Assembly (NCBI RefSeq): GCF_001399685.1
Contig: NZ_JTHN01000006.1
Location: 49,698-113,697, forward strand
Origin: Paenibacillus sp. A3
Lineage (GTDB): Bacteria > Bacillota > Bacilli > Paenibacillales > NBRC-103111
DNA: 64,000 nt
Direction: 5' to 3'
Under the pieces are notes generated by a model, which saw nothing but the letters and a program-made list of their open reading frames with translations, was not told the DNA's origin and made no database searches. Below are positions 14,414-22,810 of the stretch, piece by piece. The position numbers and the translations under genes are program-made. Positions within the stretch are counted from its first letter, which is position 1; every line of letters starts with the position of its first letter.

Positions 14414-16979
14414 CCCCATCCTCATCTTCATCCAGCATAAAATGCAAGGCGTGCACGTCGCCCACATCCTGATGCTTCAGGAAAAGCGTCTTAGGAATGC
14501 GGAACTTCTTTTTGATGCCGAAGAGGCCCCAAAGCGACTTTTTATCCGCCGATTCTTGCAGCCGGTTATAAAACAACCGGTACTCCTCGTTATCCGGATC
14601 TTCCTGACAAGCCTGCAGGGCGTAGGACAACGCTTCCGCCATCCGTTCCAGCTTGACGTGCGCCATGCTTAAGTAAATGCTGACGGTTTTTCTTTCTCCA
14701 AGCTCATGCGCGCGTTTCAAGCTCTCGATGCTTTCCGCATACTTTCCCTCGTGGTAATAAGCCACCCCGGAGTATAGCCAAATCAAGGAATCATAAGAAG
14801 GGTCGTCGCTGCAATTCGCAAAATAAGTTTTCACCAGTTCGGGGACATGTTCCCATAAATCCGTGTTGATCATAAACTTGAGGCGTTCAAGCTGCGCCCA
14901 TGTATCGTTCGGCCAGCCAGCGGCAAGACGGCGGATAAAGGCAGTCATTTGCTTGCCTGTCGTCAATTTCCATTCCTTCAGAAGGTAGTACAGCGCCAAT
15001 TGGGTCGGATAATAATCGTCCTTAAACAATTCCGCCGCTTCGAAATAGATTTCCTTCGCCTTGGCCTCATCTCCCATGGCGCGGTAAATATCGCCCTCGA
15101 TCATATAGCCGATTGCATCGTCGGGATTAGCCCGTTTATATTTACGGATCGCCTCAAGAGCGGCCTTGTAATCGCGATTCAGAAAACACGCGCCGGCCAC
15201 ATAATAGTAGGAATCCTCCTCATGATTCCAAGCCATCTCGGTTTCAAAGCATGTAATCGCTTCGGGATATTGGCCCAGACGCAAATGCAGCATCCCTTTC
15301 CGGAACCACGCTTCGTCAAAATCATATTCATGCTCCACCACCACGGCATGGTCGTTAAGTGCTTCCCTGTTGTTATTCAAATGATAGTGGCAGAGGCCTC
15401 TGACGGAATAATAATGCCAGTTGGACGGATCGATGGCGATGGCGCGATCGGCAAACCCGATCCCTTCATGCCACTGCTTCTCCTTCAGGAAGATGCTCGC
15501 CAAATGACCGAGAACGGCAGCGTCATACTCGTTCATCCGCAGCGCCGCAGATAGGTCGCGGACCGCAAGCTTCGTGTTCTTCGCTTTCAGGTAAGCTATA
15601 CCTCGATGAACGAGGATTTCGTAGCCGTTGACGCCTTCGCTCTGCGCTGCGGTCCATGCTTTTTCGAATAATTCGAAGGCCTTGTTCTTCAATCGCCGTT
15701 TAAACGATGCACGAGCCCACAGCAAATACATGTCGGAGTTCAATGCGGTCAAAGTCTGAATGGTGTCAAACACCTTGCAGCAGGGGTCAAACTGTTCCAA
15801 ATCAAAATAAATTTGGGCCAGCGCAAATTGCAGCTCGGGCTGTTCGGGCGTAAGGATCAATTCCGTGTGTATTTTGCCTGCAAGCTGCTTGTTCACATCC
15901 ATCAGCCGGATGCGGGAATCGAGGTCGAACGGATGCTGTGCGACGGTGAGCTCCAGAACCGCTTTGGCTTCGGGCAACCGGTCATAGGCTGCGTAACAGC
16001 GTGCCAGTCCGCTGAGGGCTTGCAGATCGTCAGGCATATGCGACAAAAGATGCTGGTAATCGGAGAACGCCTGTCTGAGATTCCCTGCTTCCAGCGACAG
16101 GGCGGCGCGATGGATAAATCCGTCCAGATCTGCGGGATGGAGTTCGATCAAGCGGCTGTAAGTCTGGAGCGCATGCTCCAAGTCGCCTGTGCGAACATAA
16201 AAATTGCCTATCAACCGGAGCAGGTCCGGGTCATCCGCGAACAAATCCCGGGCCGCGGCCAGATACGGCTCGGCATCCGCCAGATTGTTGTGCATCAGCG
16301 CATGCTGAGCCGCGTTCCGGTATCCGATAAACGCGTCATAATCAATCGTTTCCGGAATAAACTCGTAGCGCAGCTCCCAAGGCTTGGTGACTTCCATCAA
16401 CAAATAATCGACGAAATCTTCCGGGTAGCGTTTCGTTAATTCCCTTTCCTGGCTTGTCCAACAGAAATGCTCGTCCAGCAGTGCCCAAACCGGCTTGGGC
16501 AGGTGGTTATGCTCGGCCAGAAAAGCTAACAGCTGTTCGTGCAAAGCGGCCTTTACATTCATATTCCAGAGCTCTTCTTGAGCAATCAGCTCTCTCCATA
16601 AGCCTACGTCGATCCGCGTCGGCAGCTTGGCGTATAAAGCTTCGATCCGCTTCATCGTCTCTTCGACAAACGAGTCGGAGGGAGAGGGAGCTGCCGGATC
16701 GCAATCAACCCATGAAGCGGGTTCGCGATTCGGTGCATCTGGTTGAACCGGTTCGTCCTGCGGATCGCTTGCCGGTTCCGTGGAGTCGGACCGCAACGGC
16801 TGCTGCGCCTCCTTGAGATATTTCGCTTCATTCAGCGCTTGTTCGTACGCTTCCCGCAAACGTTGGAAACCGTCCGGATCGTCTTCGGGATGGTAGACCT
16901 TTAGTTTCCTGGCATAGGCGCGTTTAATGGCGCTGACTTCAAGCGTCGGAGAAATTCCTAGTAATTCCCAAATGTTCAT
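14397..16979 (-). CDS. J-domain protein with long TPR array
   Basis: 860-residue cytoplasmic protein. Residues 1-55 form a J-like domain (W-E-L-L-G-I, then [18 protein letters not shown], then [12 protein letters not shown]). The HPD tripeptide that stimulates Hsp70 ATPase is HPE. A low-complexity linker follows (about 60-105). From about 230 to 820 run many TPR-type helix pairs, for example [15 protein letters not shown] and [16 protein letters not shown]. The C-terminus is very acidic. AAAGGA lies upstream of the ATG on the minus strand. It probably acts as a scaffold or co-chaperone with the DUF1266 partner. Confidence 0.88.
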   Translation of the reverse strand: MNIWELLGISPTLEVSAIKRAYARKLKVYHPEDDPDGFQRLREAYEQALNEAKYLKEAQQPLRSDSTEPASDPQDEPVQPDAPNREPASWVDCDPAAPSPSDSFVEETMKRIEALYAKLPTRIDVGLWRELIAQEELWNMNVKAALHEQLLAFLAEHNHLPKPVWALLDEHFCWTSQERELTKRYPEDFVDYLLMEVTKPWELRYEFIPETIDYDAFIGYRNAAQHALMHNNLADAEPYLAAARDLFADDPDLLRLIGNFYVRTGDLEHALQTYSRLIELHPADLDGFIHRAALSLEAGNLRQAFSDYQHLLSHMPDDLQALSGLARCYAAYDRLPEAKAVLELTVAQHPFDLDSRIRLMDVNKQLAGKIHTELILTPEQPELQFALAQIYFDLEQFDPCCKVFDTIQTLTALNSDMYLLWARASFKRRLKNKAFELFEKAWTAAQSEGVNGYEILVHRGIAYLKAKNTKLAVRDLSAALRMNEYDAAVLGHLASIFLKEKQWHEGIGFADRAIAIDPSNWHYYSVRGLCHYHLNNNREALNDHAVVVEHEYDFDEAWFRKGMLHLRLGQYPEAITCFETEMAWNHEEDSYYYVAGACFLNRDYKAALEAIRKYKRANPDDAIGYMIEGDIYRAMGDEAKAKEIYFEAAELFKDDYYPTQLALYYLLKEWKLTTGKQMTAFIRRLAAGWPNDTWAQLERLKFMINTDLWEHVPELVKTYFANCSDDPSYDSLIWLYSGVAYYHEGKYAESIESLKRAHELGERKTVSIYLSMAHVKLERMAEALSYALQACQEDPDNEEYRLFYNRLQESADKKSLWGLFGIKKKFRIPKTLFLKHQDVGDVHALHFMLDEDEDGDEEDE

Positions 16980-17087
16980 TTCAGAGTCCTTTACCTTTCC
17001 TTGATGTCGAGAAAACTTTCCAAATGTTTTCAGTTTTTAATCTATTATAATATCGGCGCCTCTCTAAAAAATATTAGATTATTTTAC

Positions 17088-17113
17088 AAAAAAAAGGTCC
17101 CGGGCACCGGGAC
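17088..17113 (-). terminator. Terminator of MurF-like gene
   Basis: GTCCCGG (17097-17103) and CCGGGAC (17107-17113) form a hairpin followed on the minus strand by a run of T (A run 17088-17095 on the plus strand). Confidence 0.85.
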
Positions 17114-17128
17114 TTGCCGGAGCTGTCT

Positions 17129-18232
17129 TTATGACCGCTTGCCGGATAAGCTGCGTTTCAGGAAGGAAACGGTTTTCTCCAGCTTTAATAAGTGGGTGCC
17201 CTTGACCAGGATTGCGGTATCCGGCTTGATCGTTCCGGCAAGCGCTCGATGAAGCTGCGGTCGGGATGCGAAGCTGCGGATGCGGGTTGCGGGGAAGCCC
17301 GCTTTTTTGGCGCCCGCTGCGATGTGCCGTGCGAGCTTTCCGACCGTGTAGAGCCGGGTGAGTCGTTTTCGGGCGGCATATTTTCCAACCCCATCGTGAG
17401 CGCGGACAGCGTATTTGCCCATGTCCTTCATATAGCCGATGATAGCGATTTTGTGCTTTCGGTTTACCGAGGCGAGGGTGTCGAGGGCGGCCTGGGTCGC
17501 ATCGGGATTGGAGCTGAACGTATCGTCGATCAAGGTGATTCGCCTCGGCAGCTCCGTTCGGACCAATCGGCGGTACGGAATCGGATACTTCGCCAACCCC
17601 TTCCGGATTTCGCCCGCCGTGAATCCCAAGCTGTGCGTAATCGCGATCGCATTCAGCGCATTGTACACATTATGGACCCCGAGACACGGAATGAAAAATC
17701 GTTCCTCTTTCCCGTTCAGCCGAACCCGGAAGGCAACTCCCCGGCCCAAGAACCGGATGCCGCGCGCCTTGTAATGGGCTTTGTTGCGGATGCCGACCTT
17801 CAGCAGCCTTCCTTGAAATCCTTTGACGGACAGCAGCCTGGAATTCGCGTTATCCGCATTCAGGACGAGCGTTCCATTCTTCCGCATATGCCGGATCAGC
17901 TCCGATTTCGCGGATGCGATGCCTTGGACCCGGTGTCCGACATTGCCGATATGCGCCGTTCCAACATTGGTAATCACGCCGTAGCTTGGTTTGAGCAAGC
18001 GGCAATGCTCGCGAATATGCCCTTTGCGGAGCATCCCGAATTCGAGCACGGCAGCGCGGTGCCAGGCGCGAAGCAGCTTGGCGTGCTTGCGGGTGTTATA
18101 GGGTAAATTCCAGTTCGACGCCGATTTGAAAATGGTCCATCGTCTCCGCAGGATGGAAGCGATCATTTCTTTCGTGGTCGTTTTTCCCGCGCTGCCTGTG
18201 ACGGCGATGACGGGAACGTTTCGAGCCGGCAT
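17129..18232 (-). CDS. MurF-like Mur ligase lacking the UDP-binding N-terminal domain
   Basis: ATP-dependent amide ligase of the Mur family; these form a carboxyl-phosphate and attack it with an amine. Its P-loop G-S-A-G-K-T-T-T-K is at residues 12-20, followed by E-F-G-M (metal Glu), N-V-G-T-A-H (catalytic His), A-S-A-K (carbamylated Lys position), G-V-H-N-V-Y-N-A-L-N-A, D-D-T-F-S-S-N-P-D-A-T and K-G-T-H-L-L-K-L-E-K. At 367 aa it begins directly at the ATPase domain and lacks the roughly 90 residues with which MurF binds UDP-MurNAc-tripeptide, so it should not be the cell-wall enzyme. It is unusually rich in Arg and Lys. Divergent from the arginine-oxidase-like gene. Probably ligates a small non-nucleotide acid. 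Confidence 0.85.
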   Translation of the reverse strand: MPARNVPVIAVTGSAGKTTTKEMIASILRRRWTIFKSASNWNLPYNTRKHAKLLRAWHRAAVLEFGMLRKGHIREHCRLLKPSYGVITNVGTAHIGNVGHRVQGIASAKSELIRHMRKNGTLVLNADNANSRLLSVKGFQGRLLKVGIRNKAHYKARGIRFLGRGVAFRVRLNGKEERFFIPCLGVHNVYNALNAIAITHSLGFTAGEIRKGLAKYPIPYRRLVRTELPRRITLIDDTFSSNPDATQAALDTLASVNRKHKIAIIGYMKDMGKYAVRAHDGVGKYAARKRLTRLYTVGKLARHIAAGAKKAGFPATRIRSFASRPQLHRALAGTIKPDTAILVKGTHLLKLEKTVSFLKRSLSGKRS

Positions 18233-18399
18233 GTCAATCCCACCTTTTCACAGCGAATGTACGCTTTAGACTACGTCGGGAGTTAGCGGATGGAGTGGGA
18301 TATGGGGAAAAATGGGCGTTTGTACGAGTCCGGCGGCAAGGATCACCCATATGGTGTAAGATGACTAACCCTCGAATCTGCAAGTGGAGAGTGAGACAA

Positions 18400-19548
18400 G
18401 TGAAATCATTAATGCGGATGTCGAATCTGACGAGGTATGAATCAATCGGCATCAATCAGCTGTTTAACGTAGCCGACGGCCATGCCCATCAGCCGCAAAC
18501 CGATGCGCAGCGGCAAATTATCGGGCGACTGCCCGACTTGTTCGATCAGGCGGAAGCGGCGAGGCAAGCGGAGTTGGAAGACGAGTTCCGCCGTCTGTTC
18601 TACACCTTGGCCGGACAGCCGACCGCCGCCGGTCTTACCCGGACGCTGTTCTGTTACTCGGCTTCGCTATCGACCGATTTGATCGCTACTTTTTTGGCTT
18701 CGCGGGGGTTGACGACCGCGCTGCTGCATCCCTGCTTCGACAATCTGGCGACGCTGCTGCAGCGAAGAAACGTAGCCTTGACGCCGCTGCATGAGGAGGA
18801 GCTCAGGCTCGACCGGATGGAAGAGACGTTCGCAGGGCTTGCGGCGGATGCAGTGTTCGTTACGCTTCCCAACAACCCGACGGGCTTCGAGCTGTCGCGG
18901 GAAGAATGGGAGAGGCTTGTTGCGCTTTGCGCTGATTACGGCAAGCTGCTTATCGTTGACTGCACGTTCCGATTTTTTTCGAGAAAGCCTTTATGGGATC
19001 AGTACGAGCTGCTGGAGAGGTCAAACATCAGCTATTTGATGGTGGAGGATACGGGAAAGACATGGCCGACCCAAGATTTGAAATGCAGCATTCTGGCGAT
19101 GAGCGAAGATTTGGCCGATGACGTGCTTGAGCTTCACAACGATATTTTGCTGAACGTTTCGCCGTTTATCCTGCAGCTGCTGATCGAATATTTGAAGGAC
19201 ACCGCGCGGCACGGATTGCAGTCCGTCGTATGGGAAACGATTGACCGGAACCGCCGGACACTGCGGGAAGCCATTCGCTCCTCCGGGCTTCTCTTGAACA
19301 ATCCGGGTTCGACGATCAGCGTCGAATGGCTTCGCATAACCGACCCCAACGTCCGCAGCTTGGACATGGTGGATCGTTTGCAGCGGCTGGGGCTCGGGAT
19401 TTTGCCGGGGGACCATTTCTACTGGCACGACCACGGACAGGGGGAGCGATATATCCGGATTGCGCTTGCCCGATGCCCGGATATGTTCGCCGAGGCCTGC
19501 AAAATTTTGCAATCGGCACTCATGACGAACAGGATGGATTCGGCATGA
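18400..19548 (+). CDS. PLP-dependent arginine oxidase/hydroxylase-like enzyme (MppP/RohP/Ind4 family)
   Basis: Fold-type I aminotransferase homologue of the small family that uses O2 and PLP to convert L-arginine to dehydro- or 4-hydroxy-2-ketoarginine. At 382 aa it matches MppP (about 376). As I recall MppP numbering, Glu15, Asp27, His29, Asn160, Asp188 and Lys221 bind substrate or PLP; here Y-E14-S and V-A-D26-G-H28 fall in the N-terminal lid, N159 in N-N-P-T-G, D187 in V-D-C-T-F, and the PLP lysine K220 in E-D-T-G-K-T-W-P. All are offset by exactly one. GTG 18400 was chosen because GGAGAG lies 8 nt upstream. The stop overlaps the dehydrogenase start (ATGA). Assignment to family is firm; actual substrate is inferred. 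Confidence 0.87.
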   Translation: MKSLMRMSNLTRYESIGINQLFNVADGHAHQPQTDAQRQIIGRLPDLFDQAEAARQAELEDEFRRLFYTLAGQPTAAGLTRTLFCYSASLSTDLIATFLASRGLTTALLHPCFDNLATLLQRRNVALTPLHEEELRLDRMEETFAGLAADAVFVTLPNNPTGFELSREEWERLVALCADYGKLLIVDCTFRFFSRKPLWDQYELLERSNISYLMVEDTGKTWPTQDLKCSILAMSEDLADDVLELHNDILLNVSPFILQLLIEYLKDTARHGLQSVVWETIDRNRRTLREAIRSSGLLLNNPGSTISVEWLRITDPNVRSLDMVDRLQRLGLGILPGDHFYWHDHGQGERYIRIALARCPDMFAEACKILQSALMTNRMDSA

Positions 19549-20504
19549 GAATCGTTTATCTGGATCAGCCTACTTACCTGCCGGACAATTTTGTGCAAGA
19601 GATGGAGAAGCTCGGAGAGTTTGAAGTTTATTACGACCGGCCGGACGTAACGACTGCCATTCTACGATTGTCAAAGGCAGACATTGCGATTGTGGAGTGG
19701 ACGCGGCTTCGGGAAATGGCGTTCGGGAAGCTGCAGAGGCTGAAACATATCGCCCTCGTTATGACCGGATACGATCTGGTCGATATCGAGGCTGCAGGAG
19801 CCGCAGGAATCTCCGTGTCGAACTGCCCGACCTATTCGGCGCAAGCGGTAGCGGAGCATGTGTTTGCGCTCCTGCTTGCGGTCAACCGGCGCATCATCCG
19901 GGCGGACCGCCTTGTCCGGCAGGGGGAGAGCCATGTGTACGGCCCTTTCCTTGCGGGCGAGCTCGCAGGCCGAACGTTAGGGCTGATTGGCACGGGCTGC
20001 ATCGGGCAGGCGGTAGCGCGGATCGCCCGGGGCTTCAGGATGCATGTGATCGGCGCGAACCGGTCCGGCAGGGCAGTCCCTGGGATAGAAACGGCGGATA
20101 TCCATGAGGTGATGCGGCGAAGCGACGTTGTCTCGCTGCATGTTCCGTTCCATGCCAGGACGAAAGGGATGATTACCTCGGAGCTGCTGTCTTCGATGAA
20201 AAGGACGGCCCTGTTCATCAACACGAGCCGGGGCGGTCTGGTAGACGAAGAAGCATTGTTCGCCCTGCTTCGGGACGGAAAAATCGCCGGCGCGGGCCTT
20301 GACGACCTGGTGCAGGTTGCCGGCAATCCCTTGTATAAGCTCGATAACGTTGTGTTTACGCCAGGCACGGCGTGGTATACGGACACCGCACGGGAAGCCA
20401 ATATGAAGGAATTGCTGGATAACATTCGCGGATATATAAACGGAACGCCGCGCAATATCGTGAATGAGGAGTTTCTGGCTTCGAAAAAACCGGAAAGCGA
20501 ATGA
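19545..20504 (+). CDS. D-isomer-specific 2-hydroxyacid dehydrogenase
   Basis: 319-residue NAD(P)-dependent oxidoreductase of the D-2-hydroxyacid dehydrogenase family. The nucleotide-binding fold is L-G-L-I-G-T-G-C-I-G at about 146-155; the substrate Arg is in I-N-T-S-R-G-G-L-V-D-E, the supporting Glu probably falls in the A-G-A-G-L-D-D-L region, and the usual catalytic His (G-G-H-T-A) appears replaced by G-T-A-W. The C-terminal F-T-P-G-T-A-W-Y-T-D differs from the normal F-T-P-H-I-A, so the acid/base His may be lost or shifted. ATG 19545 overlaps the stop of the PLP enzyme, making it the natural next step: reduction of a 2-keto acid made from arginine. Confidence 0.85.
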   Translation: MRIVYLDQPTYLPDNFVQEMEKLGEFEVYYDRPDVTTAILRLSKADIAIVEWTRLREMAFGKLQRLKHIALVMTGYDLVDIEAAGAAGISVSNCPTYSAQAVAEHVFALLLAVNRRIIRADRLVRQGESHVYGPFLAGELAGRTLGLIGTGCIGQAVARIARGFRMHVIGANRSGRAVPGIETADIHEVMRRSDVVSLHVPFHARTKGMITSELLSSMKRTALFINTSRGGLVDEEALFALLRDGKIAGAGLDDLVQVAGNPLYKLDNVVFTPGTAWYTDTAREANMKELLDNIRGYINGTPRNIVNEEFLASKKPESE

Positions 20505-20593
20505 TCGCGTGCTATCCCGGCTGAACCAATCTGGCGGCATCGCATATAGTGAATGGAGAATTTTCAGCCCAGCTATAGTGAGGACGATTGCAC

Positions 20594-21679
20594 GTGTCGC
20601 GTGAGATTATCATTGCCGCTGTCGGCGATCTTTTGATGAAGCCGCTGCTGATTCGGCTGATGCGCACCGGTAACAAACCGAAGGACTCCGCCGGCAATAA
20701 AGTCGGACGTTACCATTTCGAGCAGGCGTTTGAACCGGTTGCCCACTTTCTGCAGGATGCGCATCTGACGATCGGCAATCTCGAGACCACCTTCGCCGGG
20801 GGACCGGACGACGGCTACACGAAGGCGAAGCGCAATCCGAAGAACGGCTGTCCGTCGTTCAATTGTCCGGATGCTTTCGCCTCCGCGCTGAAGGCGGCCG
20901 GCTTCAATGTGCTTGCTACGGCAAATAACCATTGTATGGACTATGGCATCCGCGGGCTCAGACGGACGCTCGAAGTGCTCGACAAGAACGGGATCGCCCA
21001 CGTCGGAACGTACCGGAACCGGCAAGAATCCCGATCGCTCTTCGTTCAAGAGGTCGAGGGGGTTCGTATCGGCATTCTATCCTATACGCGAGATACGAAC
21101 GGGATACCGGTTCCGAAGAGCCAGCCGGCCGGCGTCAAGAAGATTGTCCGCACAAGTATGAAGAAGGATCTGAAACGGCTGCGGGCCGTCTCGGATTTCA
21201 TCATTGTGTACGTGCATTGCGGCTACGAATATCACCAAAGTCCGGCCGCTCCCCAGAAAGAGCTGGTCCAGTTTTTGTTTCGTCAGGGGGCCGATGTGGT
21301 GCTTGGATCGCATCCGCATGTTCTTCAACCGGCCGTGTGCCGCACGGTGAAAGATATTGACGGCCGGACGCGGGACCGGTTCGCGATCTACTCGCTGGGC
21401 AACTTTATTTCCACCCGGCTGCACGGCAAAGATGCCGCCTTGACGGGGTTGATCGTCCGCATCAAGATTCGAAAAGCATCCCGCGATTCCGTCCGGCTCG
21501 CAGGGATCGAGTACGTCCCGACATGGGTATGTATTGCGAAGAACGGCAGGGAAAAAAAGTGCCGCATTGTACCGATTTGGCAGGCACTCGCAAAGCCCGA
21601 ACCCTTTTTCGCCGGGCAGCTGGATCGGATGAAACGGGCTTACCGCAGAACGCTTCGCATGTATAATCCAAAGAAGTAA
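20594..21679 (+). CDS. CapA-family metallophosphatase-like protein
   Basis: 361-residue protein of the CapA/PgsA family (calcineurin-like fold). Motifs: A-V-G-D-L-L-M at the N-terminus, G-N-L-E-T-T, A-N-N-H-C-M-D-Y-G, V-H-C-G-Y-E-Y, and G-S-H-P-H-V-L-Q-P. CapA/PgsA proteins act with the Mur-type ligase PgsB/CapB in poly-gamma-glutamate production, so its presence beside a Mur-like ligase is notable. No signal peptide or membrane anchor is seen, unlike PgsA. GTG 20594 is chosen (GAGG 10 nt upstream); TTG 20588 is the alternative. It follows the dehydrogenase by 90 bp with no obvious terminator between them. Confidence 0.85.
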   Translation: MSREIIIAAVGDLLMKPLLIRLMRTGNKPKDSAGNKVGRYHFEQAFEPVAHFLQDAHLTIGNLETTFAGGPDDGYTKAKRNPKNGCPSFNCPDAFASALKAAGFNVLATANNHCMDYGIRGLRRTLEVLDKNGIAHVGTYRNRQESRSLFVQEVEGVRIGILSYTRDTNGIPVPKSQPAGVKKIVRTSMKKDLKRLRAVSDFIIVYVHCGYEYHQSPAAPQKELVQFLFRQGADVVLGSHPHVLQPAVCRTVKDIDGRTRDRFAIYSLGNFISTRLHGKDAALTGLIVRIKIRKASRDSVRLAGIEYVPTWVCIAKNGREKKCRIVPIWQALAKPEPFFAGQLDRMKRAYRRTLRMYNPKK

Positions 21680-21734
21680 GCGGCCGCCGGGCTCCATTGC
21701 GCGGCAGTTCGTTATGTTAGGCCGTTCCTACCGT

Positions 21735-21763
21735 TTGACATCCCTCCAGCGGCACGTTACCAT
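21735..21763 (+). promoter_or_regulatory. Sigma-A promoter of deoR-type gene
   Basis: TTGACA (21735-21740), 17-bp spacer, TACCAT (21758-21763), 62 bp before the GTG start. Confidence 0.6.
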
Positions 21764-21765
21764 AA

Positions 21766-21797
21766 AACAATAAACAACATAAACATTCAACAATAAG
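21766..21797. promoter_or_regulatory. A/C-rich direct repeats, candidate DeoR operator
   Basis: AACAATAA occurs at 21766-21773 and 21789-21796 with related AACAACATAAACA between. It lies just downstream of the -10 box, where an autorepressor would bind. Confidence 0.45.
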
Positions 21798-21824
21798 CAT
21801 GAATCAAAGAAGGGCGGGGCGGCG

Positions 21825-22598
21825 GTGTCATTAACGTTTGAGGAACGCAAAAAAACGATTATGGGGCAGCTGCTGCAGGACGAAAAAGTGCAGGTGCATG
21901 CGCTGGCCGAGCAGTTGAACGTGTCGCCGGAAACGATCCGGCGGGATTTGGACAGGCTGGAGAAGGAAGGCCTGCTCAAAAAAGTGTACGGCGGTGCGGT
22001 CAAAACGCGCATGGACAGCTGGGAGCCGCCGTTCATCCAGCGGGAGCAAATGAACAACGGCGCCAAGACGTCCATCGGCAAGCTGGCGGCTTCGCTGATC
22101 AAAGAAGGCGAAACGATCATGATCGACAACGGAACGACGACGATGGAGATCGTCCGTTACTTGCAGAACCGGCCCGACGTGACCGTTGTGACCCATTCCG
22201 TGCCGGTGCTGCTTCTGGCGATGGAGCTGTTCAAGGGTCGGATTATTTTTGCCGGCGGCGCGGTTAACGTGAATCAGCAATCCGTGGGGGGGACGCTGAC
22301 CGAAGCGATGCTTCAGCAGTTCAAAGTGCACAAAGCGTTCATTTCCGTCGGCGGCATTTCGCTCGTCGAAGGGATTACGGATTATGACTTGAACGAAGCG
22401 AGCGTCTCGCGCAAAATGATCGAGCGGGCCGAAGAATCGGTCGTATTGGCCGATCATTCGAAATTCGGAAAAACGACATTCGCCAACATTGCGGCGCTGC
22501 AGGACATTTCGATGATCATTACCGACCGGGAATGTCCGGCCGACTGGATTCATCAGCTGAGAGAGAAGGGCATCGAGATTCTTATTGCGGAAGACTAA
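21825..22598 (+). CDS. DeoR/GlpR-family transcriptional regulator
   Basis: 257-residue sugar-responsive repressor. The N-terminal HTH reads L-A-E-Q-L-N-V-S-P-E-T-I-R-R-D-L-D-R-L-E (about 24-45). The C-terminal DeoR sensor domain shows I-G-K-L-A-A-S-L-I, D-N-G-T-T-T-M-E, G-G, and a closing V-L-A-D-H-S-K-F-G-K. The effector is expected to be a phosphorylated sugar. GTG 21825 follows a GGGCGGGG element. It is followed by a terminator and then by importer 1, which it probably controls. No sugar kinase is encoded next to it. Confidence 0.92.
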   Translation: MSLTFEERKKTIMGQLLQDEKVQVHALAEQLNVSPETIRRDLDRLEKEGLLKKVYGGAVKTRMDSWEPPFIQREQMNNGAKTSIGKLAASLIKEGETIMIDNGTTTMEIVRYLQNRPDVTVVTHSVPVLLLAMELFKGRIIFAGGAVNVNQQSVGGTLTEAMLQQFKVHKAFISVGGISLVEGITDYDLNEASVSRKMIERAEESVVLADHSKFGKTTFANIAALQDISMIITDRECPADWIHQLREKGIEILIAED

Positions 22599-22614
22599 AA
22601 GTAAGATCGTGCGG

Positions 22615-22648
22615 AAAATAGAGCGAGCGTCCGGCTTGCTCTATTTTT
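22615..22648 (+). terminator. Terminator after deoR-type gene
   Basis: AAAATAGAGC (22615-22624) pairs with GCTCTATTTT (22638-22647), then T and G. Confidence 0.85.
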
Positions 22649-22668
22649 GTTGCGGCAACTTGTTGAAC

Positions 22669-22697
22669 CTGCGTTATGAATGCTTAATCTGCGTTAT
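22669..22697. promoter_or_regulatory. 20-bp-spaced direct repeats, candidate YesN-type operator
   Basis: CTGCGTTAT at 22669-22677 and 22689-22697, repeated with exactly 20-bp period, ending 27 bp upstream of the -35 box. AraC-type response regulators bind tandem direct repeats in this position. Confidence 0.5.
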
Positions 22698-22724
22698 TTC
22701 AACATCGTCCGAAATCGTTTAGGC

Positions 22725-22765
22725 TTGAACTATAGCGGGAACAACTTATTATGATAGCGCTTTCG
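22725..22765 (+). promoter_or_regulatory. Promoter of importer 1 with cre-like site
   Basis: TTGAAC (22725-22730), 16-bp spacer, TATTAT (22747-22752). TGATAGCGCTTTCG (22752-22765) matches the CcpA cre consensus at about 12 of 14 positions and overlaps the start region, so glucose repression is expected. Confidence 0.55.
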
Positions 22766-22810
22766 AACGAATCCCGCCGTCATGTACATTATAAGGGAGG
22801 TCGAAATATC

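Noticed and set aside
17129..18232. Calling this gene murF
   Set aside because: The UDP-MurNAc binding domain is missing and there is no cell-wall gene context.
20545..20581. Direct repeat TATAGTGA (20545 and 20574) before the CapA gene
   Set aside because: Only 8 bases, 29 bp apart, not at a helical-repeat spacing and without a promoter next to it; likely chance.
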